Source: Bryobacteraceae bacterium
Lineage (GTDB): Bacteria > Acidobacteriota > Terriglobia > Bryobacterales > Bryobacteraceae
DNA: 64,000 nt
Direction: 5' to 3'
NCBI GenBank assembly: GCA_030041495.1
Contig: JASHNT010000087.1
Location: forward strand, 1-64,000
Shown here in pieces: positions 25,487 through 35,310 of the stretch. Position 1 is the stretch's first letter; each line of letters begins with the position of its first letter. Made by a program: the position numbers and the translations under genes. A model generated the notes under the pieces. The model had not been told where the DNA came from, did no database searches, and was given only the letters and a program-made list of their open reading frames with translations.

Positions 25487-26157
25487 CCCGTCGGGACTCT
25501 TCCCGCCTGGAGGCGCCTACGAGCAAGATCTCGCGACGGCATTTCGTGGAAGGGACCGGCGCAGGCATCGTCGCCGCGAAGGTCGTCCCCGCACTCAAGG
25601 GGCAGACCGCAAAGCAGGCGAAAGCGCCAGAGGCGCCGCTGGCCGGACCGGCGCTTGACCCGTCCGTCCCGCACAGCACCATCAAACTCACGATCAACGG
25701 CCAGGAGCATCGCGTCGAAGTCGAGGACCGCTGGACGCTGGTCGAGCTGCTGCGGGATCACTTAAAGCTGACAGGCACCAAGATAGGCTGCGATCGCGGC
25801 GAATGCGGAGCCTGCACGGTGCTGGTCAACGGCGAGTCGGCTTACTCCTGCAGCCAGCTCGCAGTGTGGATGGACGGCAAGACGGTGACCACGGTGGAGG
25901 GCCTTGCGAGGAACGGCAAGCTCGACCCGCTGCAGGAGGCCTTTATCGAACATGATGGGCCGCAGTGCGGTTACTGCACTTCGGGGCAGTTGATGAGCGC
26001 TAAGGCTCTGCTGCTCAAGAATCCGCATCCGAATCGCGATGAAGTTCGCGCCGGGATGACCGGCAATATCTGCCGCTGCTCCAATTACAACCACTATGTG
26101 GAGGCGGTACTGGCCGCGTCAGGCACATTGGCCGCGGATGCCCGGAGGCGCGCATGA
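25474..26157 (+). CDS. Tat-exported [2Fe-2S] subunit of a xanthine-dehydrogenase-type enzyme
   Basis: A 227-residue subunit. SKISRRHFVEGTGAGIVAAKVVPALKG is a twin-arginine leader (SRRHFV), so the enzyme is periplasmic. The plant-type ferredoxin part has GCDRGECGACTVLVNGESAYSC, and the second cluster is C-x2-C (QCGYCTSGQ) with ICRCSNY. This is the PaoA/YagT pattern of aldehyde oxidoreductases. The start is GTG 25474, but a palindromic -10-like element sits there, so the real start may be slightly downstream. Its TGA overlaps the ATG of the large subunit (ATGA). Confidence 0.9.
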   Translation: MIKSPRRDSSRLEAPTSKISRRHFVEGTGAGIVAAKVVPALKGQTAKQAKAPEAPLAGPALDPSVPHSTIKLTINGQEHRVEVEDRWTLVELLRDHLKLTGTKIGCDRGECGACTVLVNGESAYSCSQLAVWMDGKTVTTVEGLARNGKLDPLQEAFIEHDGPQCGYCTSGQLMSAKALLLKNPHPNRDEVRAGMTGNICRCSNYNHYVEAVLAASGTLAADARRRA

Positions 26158-28271
26158 CTCCGCTCAAAACCGCCGGCAAACCCACCCCTCGCATCGATGC
26201 CATCAAGCGCGTCACGGGCGCAGCGACTTACACCGCTGACATCACGGCTCCGGGCATGCTTTACGCGCGCGTTTTGCGCAGCCCTTATCCGCACGCGCGG
26301 ATCAGGAAGATCGACGTATCGAAGGCGCAGGCTCTGCCGGGCGTGAAGACCATCCTCACTTATGAGAACTGCGACATTCAGTGGTCCACCGGAGACACGC
26401 GCAACAAGCGGCTGTTGTTCAACAATCCGGCGCGCTATGCCGGAGATGCGGTCGCGGCCGTAGCTGCCGTGAATCGCCATGTGGCCGAGGAAGCCATCCG
26501 GCTGATCGACGTCGATTACGAGCAGTTACCTTTCGTGCTGGAGCCGGAAGAGGCGCTGAAAGACGGCGCTCCGGAAATTCAACCCGGCGGCAATCTCTCG
26601 CCCAACGGACGCGGCCAGCATGAGCCCGATAAATACAGCCGCGGAAATATCGCCGACGGGTTTTCCGCCGCGGATCACGTGCTCGAAGACTCCTACACAA
26701 CGCCACACATCAACAATGCGCAGATGGAGATTCGGGCATCGATGGCCGAGTGGCAGGGCGACAAGCTGATTGTGCATGCGTCCACGCAAGGCATCGCCAA
26801 TTGCCGCACCGACATCGCCAAGGACATGAAGATTCCGCCCGAAAAAGTTGAGGTGATCTGCCTCTACATGGGCGGAGGGTTCGGCAACAAAAATCAGTGC
26901 CACGATTTCGACTTGATGGCCGCGGAACTTTCGCGCCGCGCCGGAGCTCCGGTGCGCGTCGAATTCACCCGCAAGGAAGATTACATCTCCGTGCACGGCC
27001 GCTGGCCGACCAAGCAGACTTACAAGATCGGTGTGAAGAATGACGGCACGCTCACCGCGATTCAGATGACGGCGTTCAGCGGGATGGGGCCGTACCGCAA
27101 GGGCCAAGGCGATATCAGCGGCATCGAGGTGTATCAATGCCCCAACGTCGAGCGGACCACTTCGATGATCTACACCAACATGGCCGTCTCGGCGAATTTC
27201 CGCGCGCCGGCGTATCCGCAAGGCGTGTTCGCGATTGAATCGCTGATGGATGACGCCGCGCACAAGCTGAACATGGACCCTCTGGAATTCCGCCTGAAGA
27301 ATTTCTCGCGCAAATTCCAGGACCGCACAGCATATTCGAGCAGCGGCCTGGAGGATTGCCTGCGCAAAGGCGCCGAGAAATTCGGATGGAGGGCGCTTTG
27401 GCGCCCCGCTGGCTCTGACTCAGGAGTGATGCGCCGTGGCGTCGGCATGGGCATGGGCATGTTCCCGTCTTCGCTCGGCCGCAGCGCGGCGATCATTCAG
27501 GTGGATTCCAAGGGCATCTACCATCTGCACGTCGGCGTGACCGACTGCGGCACTGGAGCCAAGACTACGATGGGGCTGATTGCGGCCGAGGCTCTGGGTG
27601 TCCCGCTGGACCGCGTCGACGTGGTGTGGGGAGATACCGACATTTGCCCCTATTCGGTGGGCGAATCCGGCAGCCGGACCACCGTGCAGACCGGCACTGC
27701 GGTCATCGAAGCCGCGAAAGACATCCAGAAGCAGATCGCCGAGAAGGGCCTGCCCAGCGGCAGCGACTTGCTGACGGCGAGCGCGGACACCAGCCCCGCT
27801 CTGCGCGACTTCGCGCGTTATTCTTTCACCGCGCACTTCGCCGAGGTGGAAGTCGATACCGAAACCGGCCACATCCGCGTGACCAAGTATGTGGCGGCGC
27901 ACGATAGCGGACGCGTGGTGAATCCGCTCACCGCGGAAAGCCAGGTGAAGGGCGGAGCCACCACCGGAATCGGCATGGCCCTGCATGAGCAGTTGCTGTA
28001 CGACAAGCGCACCGGCCTTCCGCTGAGCGCCGGTTACTATCACGCCCGAGTCATGACGCATCTGGATGCGCCGGAGATTGAAGTGCTGTGGGTGGAATCC
28101 GAAGACGCCTACGGCCCGTTCGGCGCGAAGACTCTTGGCGAACCGACCATTATTCCATCGGTGGCTGCTGTGGCGAATGCGTTCTTCAACGCGACCGGAA
28201 AGCGGGTGAGAGACTTGCCCATAACTCGCGACAAGGTTCTGCGGGTTTTATCCGAAGGAGCGCTGGCATGA
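26154..28271 (+). CDS. Molybdopterin-binding large subunit, aldehyde oxidoreductase type
   Basis: A 705-residue catalytic subunit. RIDAIKRVTGAATYTADITAPGMLYARVLRSPYPHARI is the N-terminal xanthine dehydrogenase domain. VICLYMGGGFGNKNQ, SANFRAPAYPQGVFAIES and VTDCGTGAKTTMGLIAAEALGVPLDRVDVVWGDTDICP are molybdopterin-cytosine-dinucleotide contacts. FGAKTLGEPTIIPSVAAVANAF contains the catalytic Glu (LGEP). It hydroxylates an aldehyde or heterocycle with water as oxygen source. It has no leader of its own and would be exported with the Fe-S subunit. The overlaps on both sides (ATGA, ATGA) show tight coupling. The true substrate is unknown. Confidence 0.92.
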   Translation: MTPLKTAGKPTPRIDAIKRVTGAATYTADITAPGMLYARVLRSPYPHARIRKIDVSKAQALPGVKTILTYENCDIQWSTGDTRNKRLLFNNPARYAGDAVAAVAAVNRHVAEEAIRLIDVDYEQLPFVLEPEEALKDGAPEIQPGGNLSPNGRGQHEPDKYSRGNIADGFSAADHVLEDSYTTPHINNAQMEIRASMAEWQGDKLIVHASTQGIANCRTDIAKDMKIPPEKVEVICLYMGGGFGNKNQCHDFDLMAAELSRRAGAPVRVEFTRKEDYISVHGRWPTKQTYKIGVKNDGTLTAIQMTAFSGMGPYRKGQGDISGIEVYQCPNVERTTSMIYTNMAVSANFRAPAYPQGVFAIESLMDDAAHKLNMDPLEFRLKNFSRKFQDRTAYSSSGLEDCLRKGAEKFGWRALWRPAGSDSGVMRRGVGMGMGMFPSSLGRSAAIIQVDSKGIYHLHVGVTDCGTGAKTTMGLIAAEALGVPLDRVDVVWGDTDICPYSVGESGSRTTVQTGTAVIEAAKDIQKQIAEKGLPSGSDLLTASADTSPALRDFARYSFTAHFAEVEVDTETGHIRVTKYVAAHDSGRVVNPLTAESQVKGGATTGIGMALHEQLLYDKRTGLPLSAGYYHARVMTHLDAPEIEVLWVESEDAYGPFGAKTLGEPTIIPSVAAVANAFFNATGKRVRDLPITRDKVLRVLSEGALA

Positions 28272-29275
28272 AGACCTTCACGAGCGCGAATCCGAAAAGC
28301 GTCAGCGAGGCGGTGAAGCTGCTGGCGAAAGGCAACGCCGCTGTGGCCGGCGGAGGAAGCGACCTGCTGGGCATGGTGAAGGATCACCTGGTCTCGCCCG
28401 ACGTGCTGGTGAATCTGCGGTCGATTCAGGGGCTCGATCAGGTGAAGGAGCAGGCCAACGAAGTGGTGATCGGCGGCTTGGTAACTCTGGCTGAGCTGGC
28501 CGAGCATCCCTTAATCCGCGGGCGCTACGCGGTGCTCGCTGAAGCTGCCAGCGTTGTCGGCACGCCGCAGATCCGCAACGCCGGAACGCTGGCCGGCAAC
28601 GTCTGCCAGAGGCCCTGGTGCTGGTATTTCCGCAACGGCTTCCCGTGTTATAAAAACGGCGGCAAGACCTGCTTCAGCGTCATCGGCGAAAACGAATTCC
28701 ACGCGATTTTCGGAGGCGGCCCGAGTTATATCGTGCATCCTTCGGATACCGCTCCGGCGCTGGTCGCGCTCGACGCGAAATTCAAGATCGCCGGCCCCTC
28801 CGGCGAGCGGATGGTCGAGGCAGCCGACTTCTTCGCGCCGCCGTCAAAGGATCCGGGTCGTGAAAACGTACTGACTCACGACGAGGTGCTTACCGAGGTG
28901 CGGCTGCCCACCTACCCGCACTGGACTTTCATGACGCCCTACTCGGTTACGAGTTCGACGCTCCGCAGCACCTATCACAAGGAGCTCGACCGCGAATCCT
29001 GGACCCACGCCGTCGCCAGCGTCGCGATCGCCCTTGCCATGGAAGGGCCGACTTGCAAGAAGGCTCGCGTGGTGCTGGGCGGAGTCGCGCCGATTCCGTG
29101 GCGAGTCCCTAAGGTCGAAGCGATGCTCGAAGGCAAACGCATTACGCCGGAGCTGGCCGCGCAGGCCGGACAGGCTGCGGTCGAGGGCGCAAAGCCCCTC
29201 GCAAAGAACAAATACAAAGTCGCACTGACGGCGGCCATCGTGAAACGGACCCTCACTGATTTGGGCTCAGCGTAG
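28268..29275 (+). CDS. FAD-binding medium subunit of the molybdenum hydroxylase
   Basis: A 335-residue FAD subunit (PaoB/CoxM-like). NAAVAGGGSDLLGMVKDHLVSPDVLVNLR is the FAD-binding loop. VVGTPQIRNAGTLAGNVCQRPWCWYFRNGFPCYKNGGKTC contains the second FAD motif (T-x-x-IRN-x-GT-x-GN) and a four-cysteine stretch of the kind that holds an extra [4Fe-4S] cluster in PaoB and 4-hydroxybenzoyl-CoA reductase. The start is ATG 28268; the track ORF begins at 28088 inside the large subunit. Electrons pass from Mo through the 2Fe-2S clusters to this FAD. Confidence 0.9.
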   Translation: MKTFTSANPKSVSEAVKLLAKGNAAVAGGGSDLLGMVKDHLVSPDVLVNLRSIQGLDQVKEQANEVVIGGLVTLAELAEHPLIRGRYAVLAEAASVVGTPQIRNAGTLAGNVCQRPWCWYFRNGFPCYKNGGKTCFSVIGENEFHAIFGGGPSYIVHPSDTAPALVALDAKFKIAGPSGERMVEAADFFAPPSKDPGRENVLTHDEVLTEVRLPTYPHWTFMTPYSVTSSTLRSTYHKELDRESWTHAVASVAIALAMEGPTCKKARVVLGGVAPIPWRVPKVEAMLEGKRITPELAAQAGQAAVEGAKPLAKNKYKVALTAAIVKRTLTDLGSA

Positions 29276-29276
29276 T

Positions 29277-30107
29277 ATGCGGATTCCGGTTCTCCTTGCA
29301 GGCACGGCCCTGGTGTTCTACGGGACGCTGTGCGCCTTCCAGAAGCCTTTCAAGGAGTTTTCGGGCACCGAGTATTACATCGGCGACATTCCTCTTCCGC
29401 CGGACTGGAACCAGAAGACCGATTTCGTGTTCGCGCGGCTGATGTTTCCGGGAGGGCCTCTGGACGGATACCAGCGCACCGGCCGGTTCACTGGGGATTA
29501 TCACTTCGGCTTGTCGTTATGGACGCAGGATTATCCGCGCGCGGACCGGCATTTCCTAGCGGCAGTGCGTAGGCTGACGCGGGTGGACGCGCGCTCCGTG
29601 GAGCAGGTAGTCGATCTCGAAGACGGCGACGACGTCTACAACTGGCCGTTCCTCTATGCCGTGCAGGCGGGCGAGTGGGGCTTGACCGAGAAGCAGGGCA
29701 AAATTCTGCGCGAATATCTGGATCGCGGCGGCTTCTTCATCGGCGACGATTTTCACGGTCCGGCCGAGTACGGCGAGTGGGCCAGGCGCATCGGCTACGC
29801 GTTCCCGGATAAGTCGCTCCAGGATATTCCCAACAACGATCAGGTGTTTCACACGGTCTATGATTTGAACGACCGCCACATCATCGTCGGACACGATCAT
29901 TTACGCGAGGGCTCAAAGAACGGCGGCACCGTGCCGCGCTGGGTCGCTATCTACGACGACAAGGGCCGTATCATGACCGAAGGCTGGTTCAACCAGGACG
30001 TCGGCGATTCCTGGGAGTGGGCCGACGATCCCTATTACCCTGAGGAGTTCTCCGAACAGGGCATCCGCATGGGCGTGGACTCGATCATTTACGCCATGAC
30101 GCATTAA
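29277..30107 (+). CDS. DUF4159 domain protein, exported
   Basis: A 276-residue protein with a short signal peptide (MRIPVLLAGTALVFYGTLCAFQ). DUF4159 spans most of the rest: FARLMFPGGPLDGYQRTGRFTGDYHFGLSLWTQDYPRADRHFLAAVRRLTRVDARSVEQVVDLEDGDDVYNWPFLYAVQAGEWGLTEKQGKILREYLDRGGFFIGDDFHG and the terminal EFSEQGIRMGVDSIIYAMTH. Such proteins often lie near MoxR/VWA modules; here it follows the molybdenum enzyme by one base, which may be operon extension. The 3' end is repeated at 30760-30820. The role is unknown. Confidence 0.85.
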   Translation: MRIPVLLAGTALVFYGTLCAFQKPFKEFSGTEYYIGDIPLPPDWNQKTDFVFARLMFPGGPLDGYQRTGRFTGDYHFGLSLWTQDYPRADRHFLAAVRRLTRVDARSVEQVVDLEDGDDVYNWPFLYAVQAGEWGLTEKQGKILREYLDRGGFFIGDDFHGPAEYGEWARRIGYAFPDKSLQDIPNNDQVFHTVYDLNDRHIIVGHDHLREGSKNGGTVPRWVAIYDDKGRIMTEGWFNQDVGDSWEWADDPYYPEEFSEQGIRMGVDSIIYAMTH

Positions 30108-30108
30108 G
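30048..30108 (+). repeat. 61-bp direct repeat, copy 1 (3' end of the DUF4159 gene)
   Basis: TTCTCCGAACAGGGCATCCG...GCATTAAG matches 30760-30820 with one mismatch in 61 bp. This copy is the natural end of the DUF4159 gene. Confidence 0.92.
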
Positions 30109-30163
30109 GCGCTCACAGAGGCCGTCTTTTCTTGCGTGAGCAACGTCTTGACGGTGAGGGCCC

Positions 30164-30439
30164 ATGCGCATTGCCACACTCCAGAAAGCATCGCTCGCCG
30201 TCCTATTCTGGTTTACATGTCTCGAGTTCACGCAGTCTTGGGTAGTCGGCGCAATTTGGCCTCCGCAGCGCAGAATCGCCGCGACCCTTGCCGGGGAGCT
30301 CGGAGAAGACGTTTGCCCTCCGCTCCCGTTCTGGGCGCACTTCATAATACTCGCCGTAGCCTCTGCAGTCACTGGTTTTCTGGTCTTCCTGTACAGCATG
30401 CGGGACAAGCGTCCAACCGGCAAATTTGCAATAGATTGA
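30164..30439 (+). CDS. Small membrane protein, unknown function
   Basis: A 91-residue ORF with two hydrophobic stretches: ASLAVLFWFTCLEFTQSWVVGAIW (residues 9-32) and FWAHFIILAVASAVTGFLVFLYSM (residues 56-79). It ends in a basic, soluble tail (RDKRPTGKFAID). It lies between the DUF4159 gene and a decayed antitoxin, inside the stretch flanked by the 61-bp repeat. No ribosome site is strong. The two helices are a reasonable sign that it is real, but no family is recognised. Confidence 0.5.
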   Translation: MRIATLQKASLAVLFWFTCLEFTQSWVVGAIWPPQRRIAATLAGELGEDVCPPLPFWAHFIILAVASAVTGFLVFLYSMRDKRPTGKFAID

Positions 30440-30441
30440 GA

Positions 30442-30618
30442 ATGATCGACTGCGCTATTCTCTCCGATCCCGAGGTCATGAGTGGAACACCCTGCTTTCG
30501 TGGTGCGTGGGTTCCGTTCCAGAATCTGATCGATTATTTGGAGGACGGTCACTCGCTGGGTGACTTTCTTAAACAGTTCCCCTCGGTCACGCGCGAAATG
30601 GCGATCCGGGCTCTCTAG
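30442..30618 (+). pseudogene. Truncated DUF433 antitoxin
   Basis: MIDCAILSDPEVMSGTPCFRGAWVPFQNLIDYLEDGHSLGDFLKQFPSVTREMAIRAL is a clear DUF433 antitoxin (DPEVMSGTPCFRG and the helix-turn-helix FPSVTREMAIRAL), but it stops at a TAG. One base out of frame the family tail continues, REEAKQSLLARIA, to a TGA at 30658. So a single-base frameshift removed the last part. The ATG at 30442 is used rather than the track start at 30136. It is followed by the start of its toxin. Confidence 0.8.
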
Positions 30619-30654
30619 AGAAGAGGCTAAGCAGTCGTTACTCGCGCGAATCGC

Positions 30655-30729
30655 GTGAAGATTCTTCCGTACGAGTGTCTGCCGGTCGAATTCCAGCGCA
30701 ACTTCCCGACCGTGATGCGCAAACAATAA
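30655..30729 (+). pseudogene. 5' remnant of a DUF5615 PIN-like toxin
   Basis: GTG 30655 overlaps the frame-corrected antitoxin stop (GTGA) and encodes VKILPYECLPVEFQRNFP, the DUF5615 toxin start (family form: KILLDECLPV). The toxin homology ends after about 18 residues, and the DNA then runs into the copy-2 tail of DUF4159. It is a deletion remnant too short for the ORF track. Confidence 0.7.
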
Positions 30730-30734
30730 CGGCC

Positions 30735-30820
30735 CGACAGCCTCAGCTACCCCGGGCATTTCTCCGAGCAGGGCATCCGCATGGGCGTGGACTCGATCAT
30801 TTACGCCATGACGCATTAAG
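30735..30820 (+). pseudogene. 3' fragment of a second DUF4159 gene (with 61-bp repeat copy 2)
   Basis: The frame RPDSLSYPGHFSEQGIRMGVDSIIYAMTH ends in a TAA. The last 61 bp (30760-30820) are nearly identical to the end of the DUF4159 gene, while the preceding codons are only similar in protein (SYPGHFSEQG versus YYPEEFSEQG). It is a gene tail with no start. Confidence 0.75.
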
Positions 30821-30826
30821 CAACCA

Positions 30827-30882
30827 AGCCGCGAATCGACGCGAATGAACGAATTCTTATTTATTGGTGCTTATTCGCGGCT
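30827..30882 (+). repeat. Dispersed repeat copy 2 forming an inverted repeat at the dinB stop
   Basis: AGCCGCGAAT (30827-30836) and ATTCGCGGCT (30873-30882) are exact reverse complements 36 nt apart. The first arm is part of the 21-bp repeat also found at 5792-5812; the second covers the dinB stop codon, so the last codons of dinB come from the repeat. Confidence 0.6.
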
Positions 30883-32112
30883 ACTCTTTTTCGGCTCTTT
30901 TCCCGGCAGATTTTCCGGGTTCTCATGCACTCTCGCGCGGAACGTCGCCGGCATTCCGGCGGCGAGCGAGACAACCGAGTCGCCGTACTTGTCCCGCATT
31001 TTGTCAACGGCTTGAAGCGTCTTGCGCCAGGCCTCGGTCTTCTCTTCCTCCAGCAGATTGGCCTGGCCTTCGCTCGCCTCGAGCTGCTGGGCATAGACGC
31101 CTAACAAGCGGATCGGCTTCTTCTTCCAGGCCTTGTGAAAGAGGTTGCGGGCGGCGGAGGCTAGCTCGGAGTCGATCTGCGTGGCGCGCTCCAGAGTGCG
31201 CGCGCGGGTGAAAGTCGAAAAATCGGAGTACCGCAGCTTGATCTGTACAGTGCGGGCGTACAACGCGTGATCGCGCAAGCGCCGCGCGACCATCTCGGAA
31301 AGCCGCGTCAGCATTGCGTCGAGCGCCGCGGCATCGGCGGTGTCTTCCATGAAAGTGTGCTCGTGACTGATCGACTTCGGCTCCGCCTCGCCGACCTCAT
31401 GATCGAACCATCCTCCGGCATCTTCGCCCCGGGCTTTTCCGGCCAGCGCCACGCCCCATTGGCCGAAGCGTTCTTCCAGGAATTCGCGATCCAGCGCCGC
31501 CAAGTCGCCCACCTTGCGGATGCCGCAGGCGTGGAGATTGCGCTGGGTCACTTTGCCGACGCCGGGGATCCTGCGCACGTCGAGCGGCGCAAGAAAACTC
31601 GCCTCCTGACCCGGCACGATCCACAAAATGCCGTTGGGCTTGGCCTGATCCGAGGCGACCTTCGCGACCATGCGCGATGCCGCGATGCCGATCGAGCAGT
31701 TCAGATTGGTTGCCTGCTTCACGGCTTGGTGCAGCTTCTGCGCGGCGGCGAGCGGAGGGCCGTGCAGTCTCTCGGAGCCGGTGAGATCGAGATAGGCCTC
31801 GTCAATCGAAGCCATTTCGACGCTGGGCGAGAAGCGGTTCAGCACCTCGAAGACGCGCCCTGAATATTCGCAGTAACGGTCGCGATGTCCTTCGACGAAG
31901 ATCGCCTGCGGACACATTTTGTACGCGGTGCGCAGAGGCATGGCGGAATGGACTCCACACTTGCGCGCTGCGTAAGACGCCGCGGAGACCACCCCTCGCT
32001 CATTCGGCTTGCCTCCGACCACCACCGGCATGCCCTTGAGCGAAGGATCGAACAGCTCCTCGACGGAGACGAAGAAAGCGTCCATGTCGAGGTGGAAATA
32101 GGTCCGCTTCAG
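30871..32112 (-). CDS. dinB: DNA polymerase IV
   Basis: A 413-residue Y-family polymerase for translesion synthesis. TYFHLDMDAFFVSVEELFDP holds the first catalytic Asp, and SPSVEMASIDEAYLDLTG the SIDE motif with Asp-Glu. RRIPGVGKVTQRNLHACGIRKVGDL is the helix-hairpin-helix thumb, and the little-finger domain follows. The start is unusual: no ATG, GTG or TTG precedes the catalytic Asp nearby. CTG 32112 fits, as it overlaps the prmC stop as CTGA; the first ATG (32085) would come after the catalytic Asp. The track start at 32205 lies deep in prmC. The last codons are in a repeat. Confidence 0.9.
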   Translation of the reverse strand: MKRTYFHLDMDAFFVSVEELFDPSLKGMPVVVGGKPNERGVVSAASYAARKCGVHSAMPLRTAYKMCPQAIFVEGHRDRYCEYSGRVFEVLNRFSPSVEMASIDEAYLDLTGSERLHGPPLAAAQKLHQAVKQATNLNCSIGIAASRMVAKVASDQAKPNGILWIVPGQEASFLAPLDVRRIPGVGKVTQRNLHACGIRKVGDLAALDREFLEERFGQWGVALAGKARGEDAGGWFDHEVGEAEPKSISHEHTFMEDTADAAALDAMLTRLSEMVARRLRDHALYARTVQIKLRYSDFSTFTRARTLERATQIDSELASAARNLFHKAWKKKPIRLLGVYAQQLEASEGQANLLEEEKTEAWRKTLQAVDKMRDKYGDSVVSLAAGMPATFRARVHENPENLPGKEPKKSSRE

Positions 32113-32950
32113 AGTCGCGGGGCAGGCGCTCTTTTCGCCGATACCACGCGAGGGATTCCCGCCAGGTCCGGCGTGATCTCGACGCTCGTCCACGTGTCCG
32201 CCCACGCACCTAGCATAGCTGACACGTTTTCCGCTTCTTTCCAGCCGATTTCCATTACGAGATGGCCGCCGGGCTGGAGCAAGCGCGCGGCATCGGGGAT
32301 CAGCCGACGGTAGATCTCGATCCCGGCCGGGCCGCCGAACAATGCGACGTGAGGCTCATAGTCGCGGACTTCGCGCTGGATGCCGGCGCTGTCGCTTTCG
32401 GGAATATAAGGAGGATTGCACACCACCAAGTCGAAAGCGCCCGAGGCCAAAGCCGAGCCAAGGTCGCACACGACGCATCGAGCCGGCGCTTCCAGGCGCC
32501 GGGCATTCGCCGTGGCGACGCGGACCGCTGCCTCGGAGATATCCGTACACACCACGGGGACTTTCAGCTCCAGAGCAAGCGTCGCTCCAATGGCTCCCGA
32601 TCCGGTGCCGATATCCACGATGCGGCTCCCGCCGATGGCAAGAGCGGCTTCGACCGAATGCTCAGTCTCCGGCCGCGGGATCAGAACATCCGGCGTGACG
32701 CGGAATTCGCGGCCGTAAAACTCCTGGAGCCCGGTGATGTATTGCGTGGGTTTGCCTTTGATGCGCTGATGCAGGTATCGGCCGTAGTGGATCCACCACA
32801 GCTCGCGCAGTTCTTCATCGGAATGCGCATAGAGCCAGGGCCGGTCGCAGCCGATAGCGTGAGCGAGCAGAACTTCAGCCGTGAGGCGCGGCGCGGCGAC
32901 ACGAGCGTCGTCAAGAAGCTGCTGGCCCTGGAGCAGCGCGGTCTGGATGT

Positions 32951-32954
<4 letters not shown>
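32109..32954 (-). CDS. prmC: Peptide chain release factor N5-glutamine methyltransferase
   Basis: A 281-residue enzyme that methylates the Gln of the GGQ motif in release factors. The N-terminal helical domain ends with [31 protein letters not shown], and [21 protein letters not shown] is the SAM site. The catalytic [13 protein letters not shown] (NPPY) follows. The start is GTG 32954, which overlaps the prfA stop as GTGA, a common prfA-prmC coupling: the substrate and its modifier are made together. The gene is complete. Confidence 0.95.
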
Positions 32955-34036
<1,082 letters not shown>

Positions 34037-34051
34037 GGCAATCGGCGGGCG

Positions 34052-35053
34052 TTACGCGACCACCAGGGTCCCGCCCTGCTTGGCTTCGAGTTCCATCGCG
34101 CCGCTCAGCGCGTGAAGGGCAACGGCAGCCTGGGTATCGTCAGGATTCTTGGTGGTGATGCGCTGCAGCCACAGCCCCGGAAGCGTCACCAGGTTTAACA
34201 GAGTGCCTTCGCGGCGCGCGGCATAGCGGATCAGCTCATAACTCAGGCCGACCACCAGCGGCAGCAGCAGAATCCGCAGGGCAAGCTTGGCCAGGAAGCC
34301 ATCCACCGGAAGGAATGCGTACAGGACCAGAGCCATCACCACAATCACGAACAGAAAGCAGGTGCCGCAGCGCGGATGAAAGGTGGTGAACTTGTGCGTA
34401 TTTTCGATGGTCAGCGGCTTGCCGGATTCGAAGTTGAACACGGCTTTGTGTTCCGCGCCGTGATATTGGAAGATGCGGCGCATGTCTTTGGGCAACGAAA
34501 GCGCGTAGAGGTAACCCAGCAGGATGGCGATGCGGATCAGGCCGTCGGTGATATTGATCGCCAAGCGGCTGGAGAGCGCCTGCACATGGTGCCCGATCTG
34601 GGTGGCCAGATACAGCGGAACCACTTTATAGAGCCCGATAAACAACAGCAGGGCCAGCACGAAGCCGAGCGTCAGCATGTTGGAGCTGATCTCCGCGGGG
34701 GCTTCGCCTTCTTTGGCAAGCTCGGGGCCTAGAGCCGTATTGAACGAAAACTTGGTCGCCTTCGCGCCCAGAACCAGCGTCTGGCCGATGCGCGCGAGCC
34801 CGCGCAAAATCGGGAGCTTGAAGAGGGGATGCTTGTCGGTGAACTTGGCGACCGGGTGTTCGTGGGTCACGATCTCACCGTCGGGCTTGCGCACGGCGAT
34901 GCAGCAGCTATGCGGTGCCAGCATCATGACGCCCTCCATCACGGCTTGGCCGCCGATAAGGGTCTCCTCGCCGCCTTCGAGAATCGGCAGAAGCTGCAGG
35001 TGCGCGGAGAAGCGCAAGAATCTTTTGATGGTTGCGAAAGTCACCGCCTTCAT
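34052..35053 (-). CDS. DUF1385 membrane protein
   Basis: A 333-residue membrane protein with ETLIGGQAVMEGVMMLAPHSCCIAVRKPDGEIV (family start motif GGQAVMEGVMMR), at least four hydrophobic segments (MLTLGFVLALLLFIGLYKVVPLYL, LIRIAILLGYLYALSL, TCFLFVIVVMALVLYAFLP, LALRILLLPLVVGLSYELI) and the conserved FQYHGAEHKAVFNFESG and FHPRCGTCFL. DUF1385 often lies next to prfA/prmC, as here, 15 bases upstream of prfA. The start is ATG 35053; the track start at 35095 adds 14 residues. The function is unknown; the HGAEHK motif suggests metal or ligand binding. Confidence 0.88.
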   Translation of the reverse strand: MKAVTFATIKRFLRFSAHLQLLPILEGGEETLIGGQAVMEGVMMLAPHSCCIAVRKPDGEIVTHEHPVAKFTDKHPLFKLPILRGLARIGQTLVLGAKATKFSFNTALGPELAKEGEAPAEISSNMLTLGFVLALLLFIGLYKVVPLYLATQIGHHVQALSSRLAINITDGLIRIAILLGYLYALSLPKDMRRIFQYHGAEHKAVFNFESGKPLTIENTHKFTTFHPRCGTCFLFVIVVMALVLYAFLPVDGFLAKLALRILLLPLVVGLSYELIRYAARREGTLLNLVTLPGLWLQRITTKNPDDTQAAVALHALSGAMELEAKQGGTLVVA

Positions 35054-35310
35054 TATAAACCGCGCAGTCGCCGCCACATCGGTCGCACCTCCCACTGGCT
35101 TGGGGCGAAGTCAAAGCGGACCACAGAAGCGGCCTCACACCCGGCCGACTTCGACGGGGCCAGACCTCAATCACATCGACGAGAGGCTGCGGACCGACCT
35201 CGAGTTCCTGAAGATGGCGGTCCACCAGTTCTCAAGGGAGCTATTCGACTTCGTCGCTTCACGGAGGGTCTACTGGCCGTCCCCGGACCCATGACATGGG
35301 CTCCCGGCAT
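35054..35310 (+). other. Gap with a possible ORF remnant
   Basis: A 257-bp gap between two minus-strand genes. On the plus strand a frame ends DLNHIDERLRTDLEFLKMAVHQFSRELFDFVASRRVYWPSPDP; it looks helical and protein-like, but has no good start and no recognised family. I list it as a possible remnant only. Confidence 0.3.
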
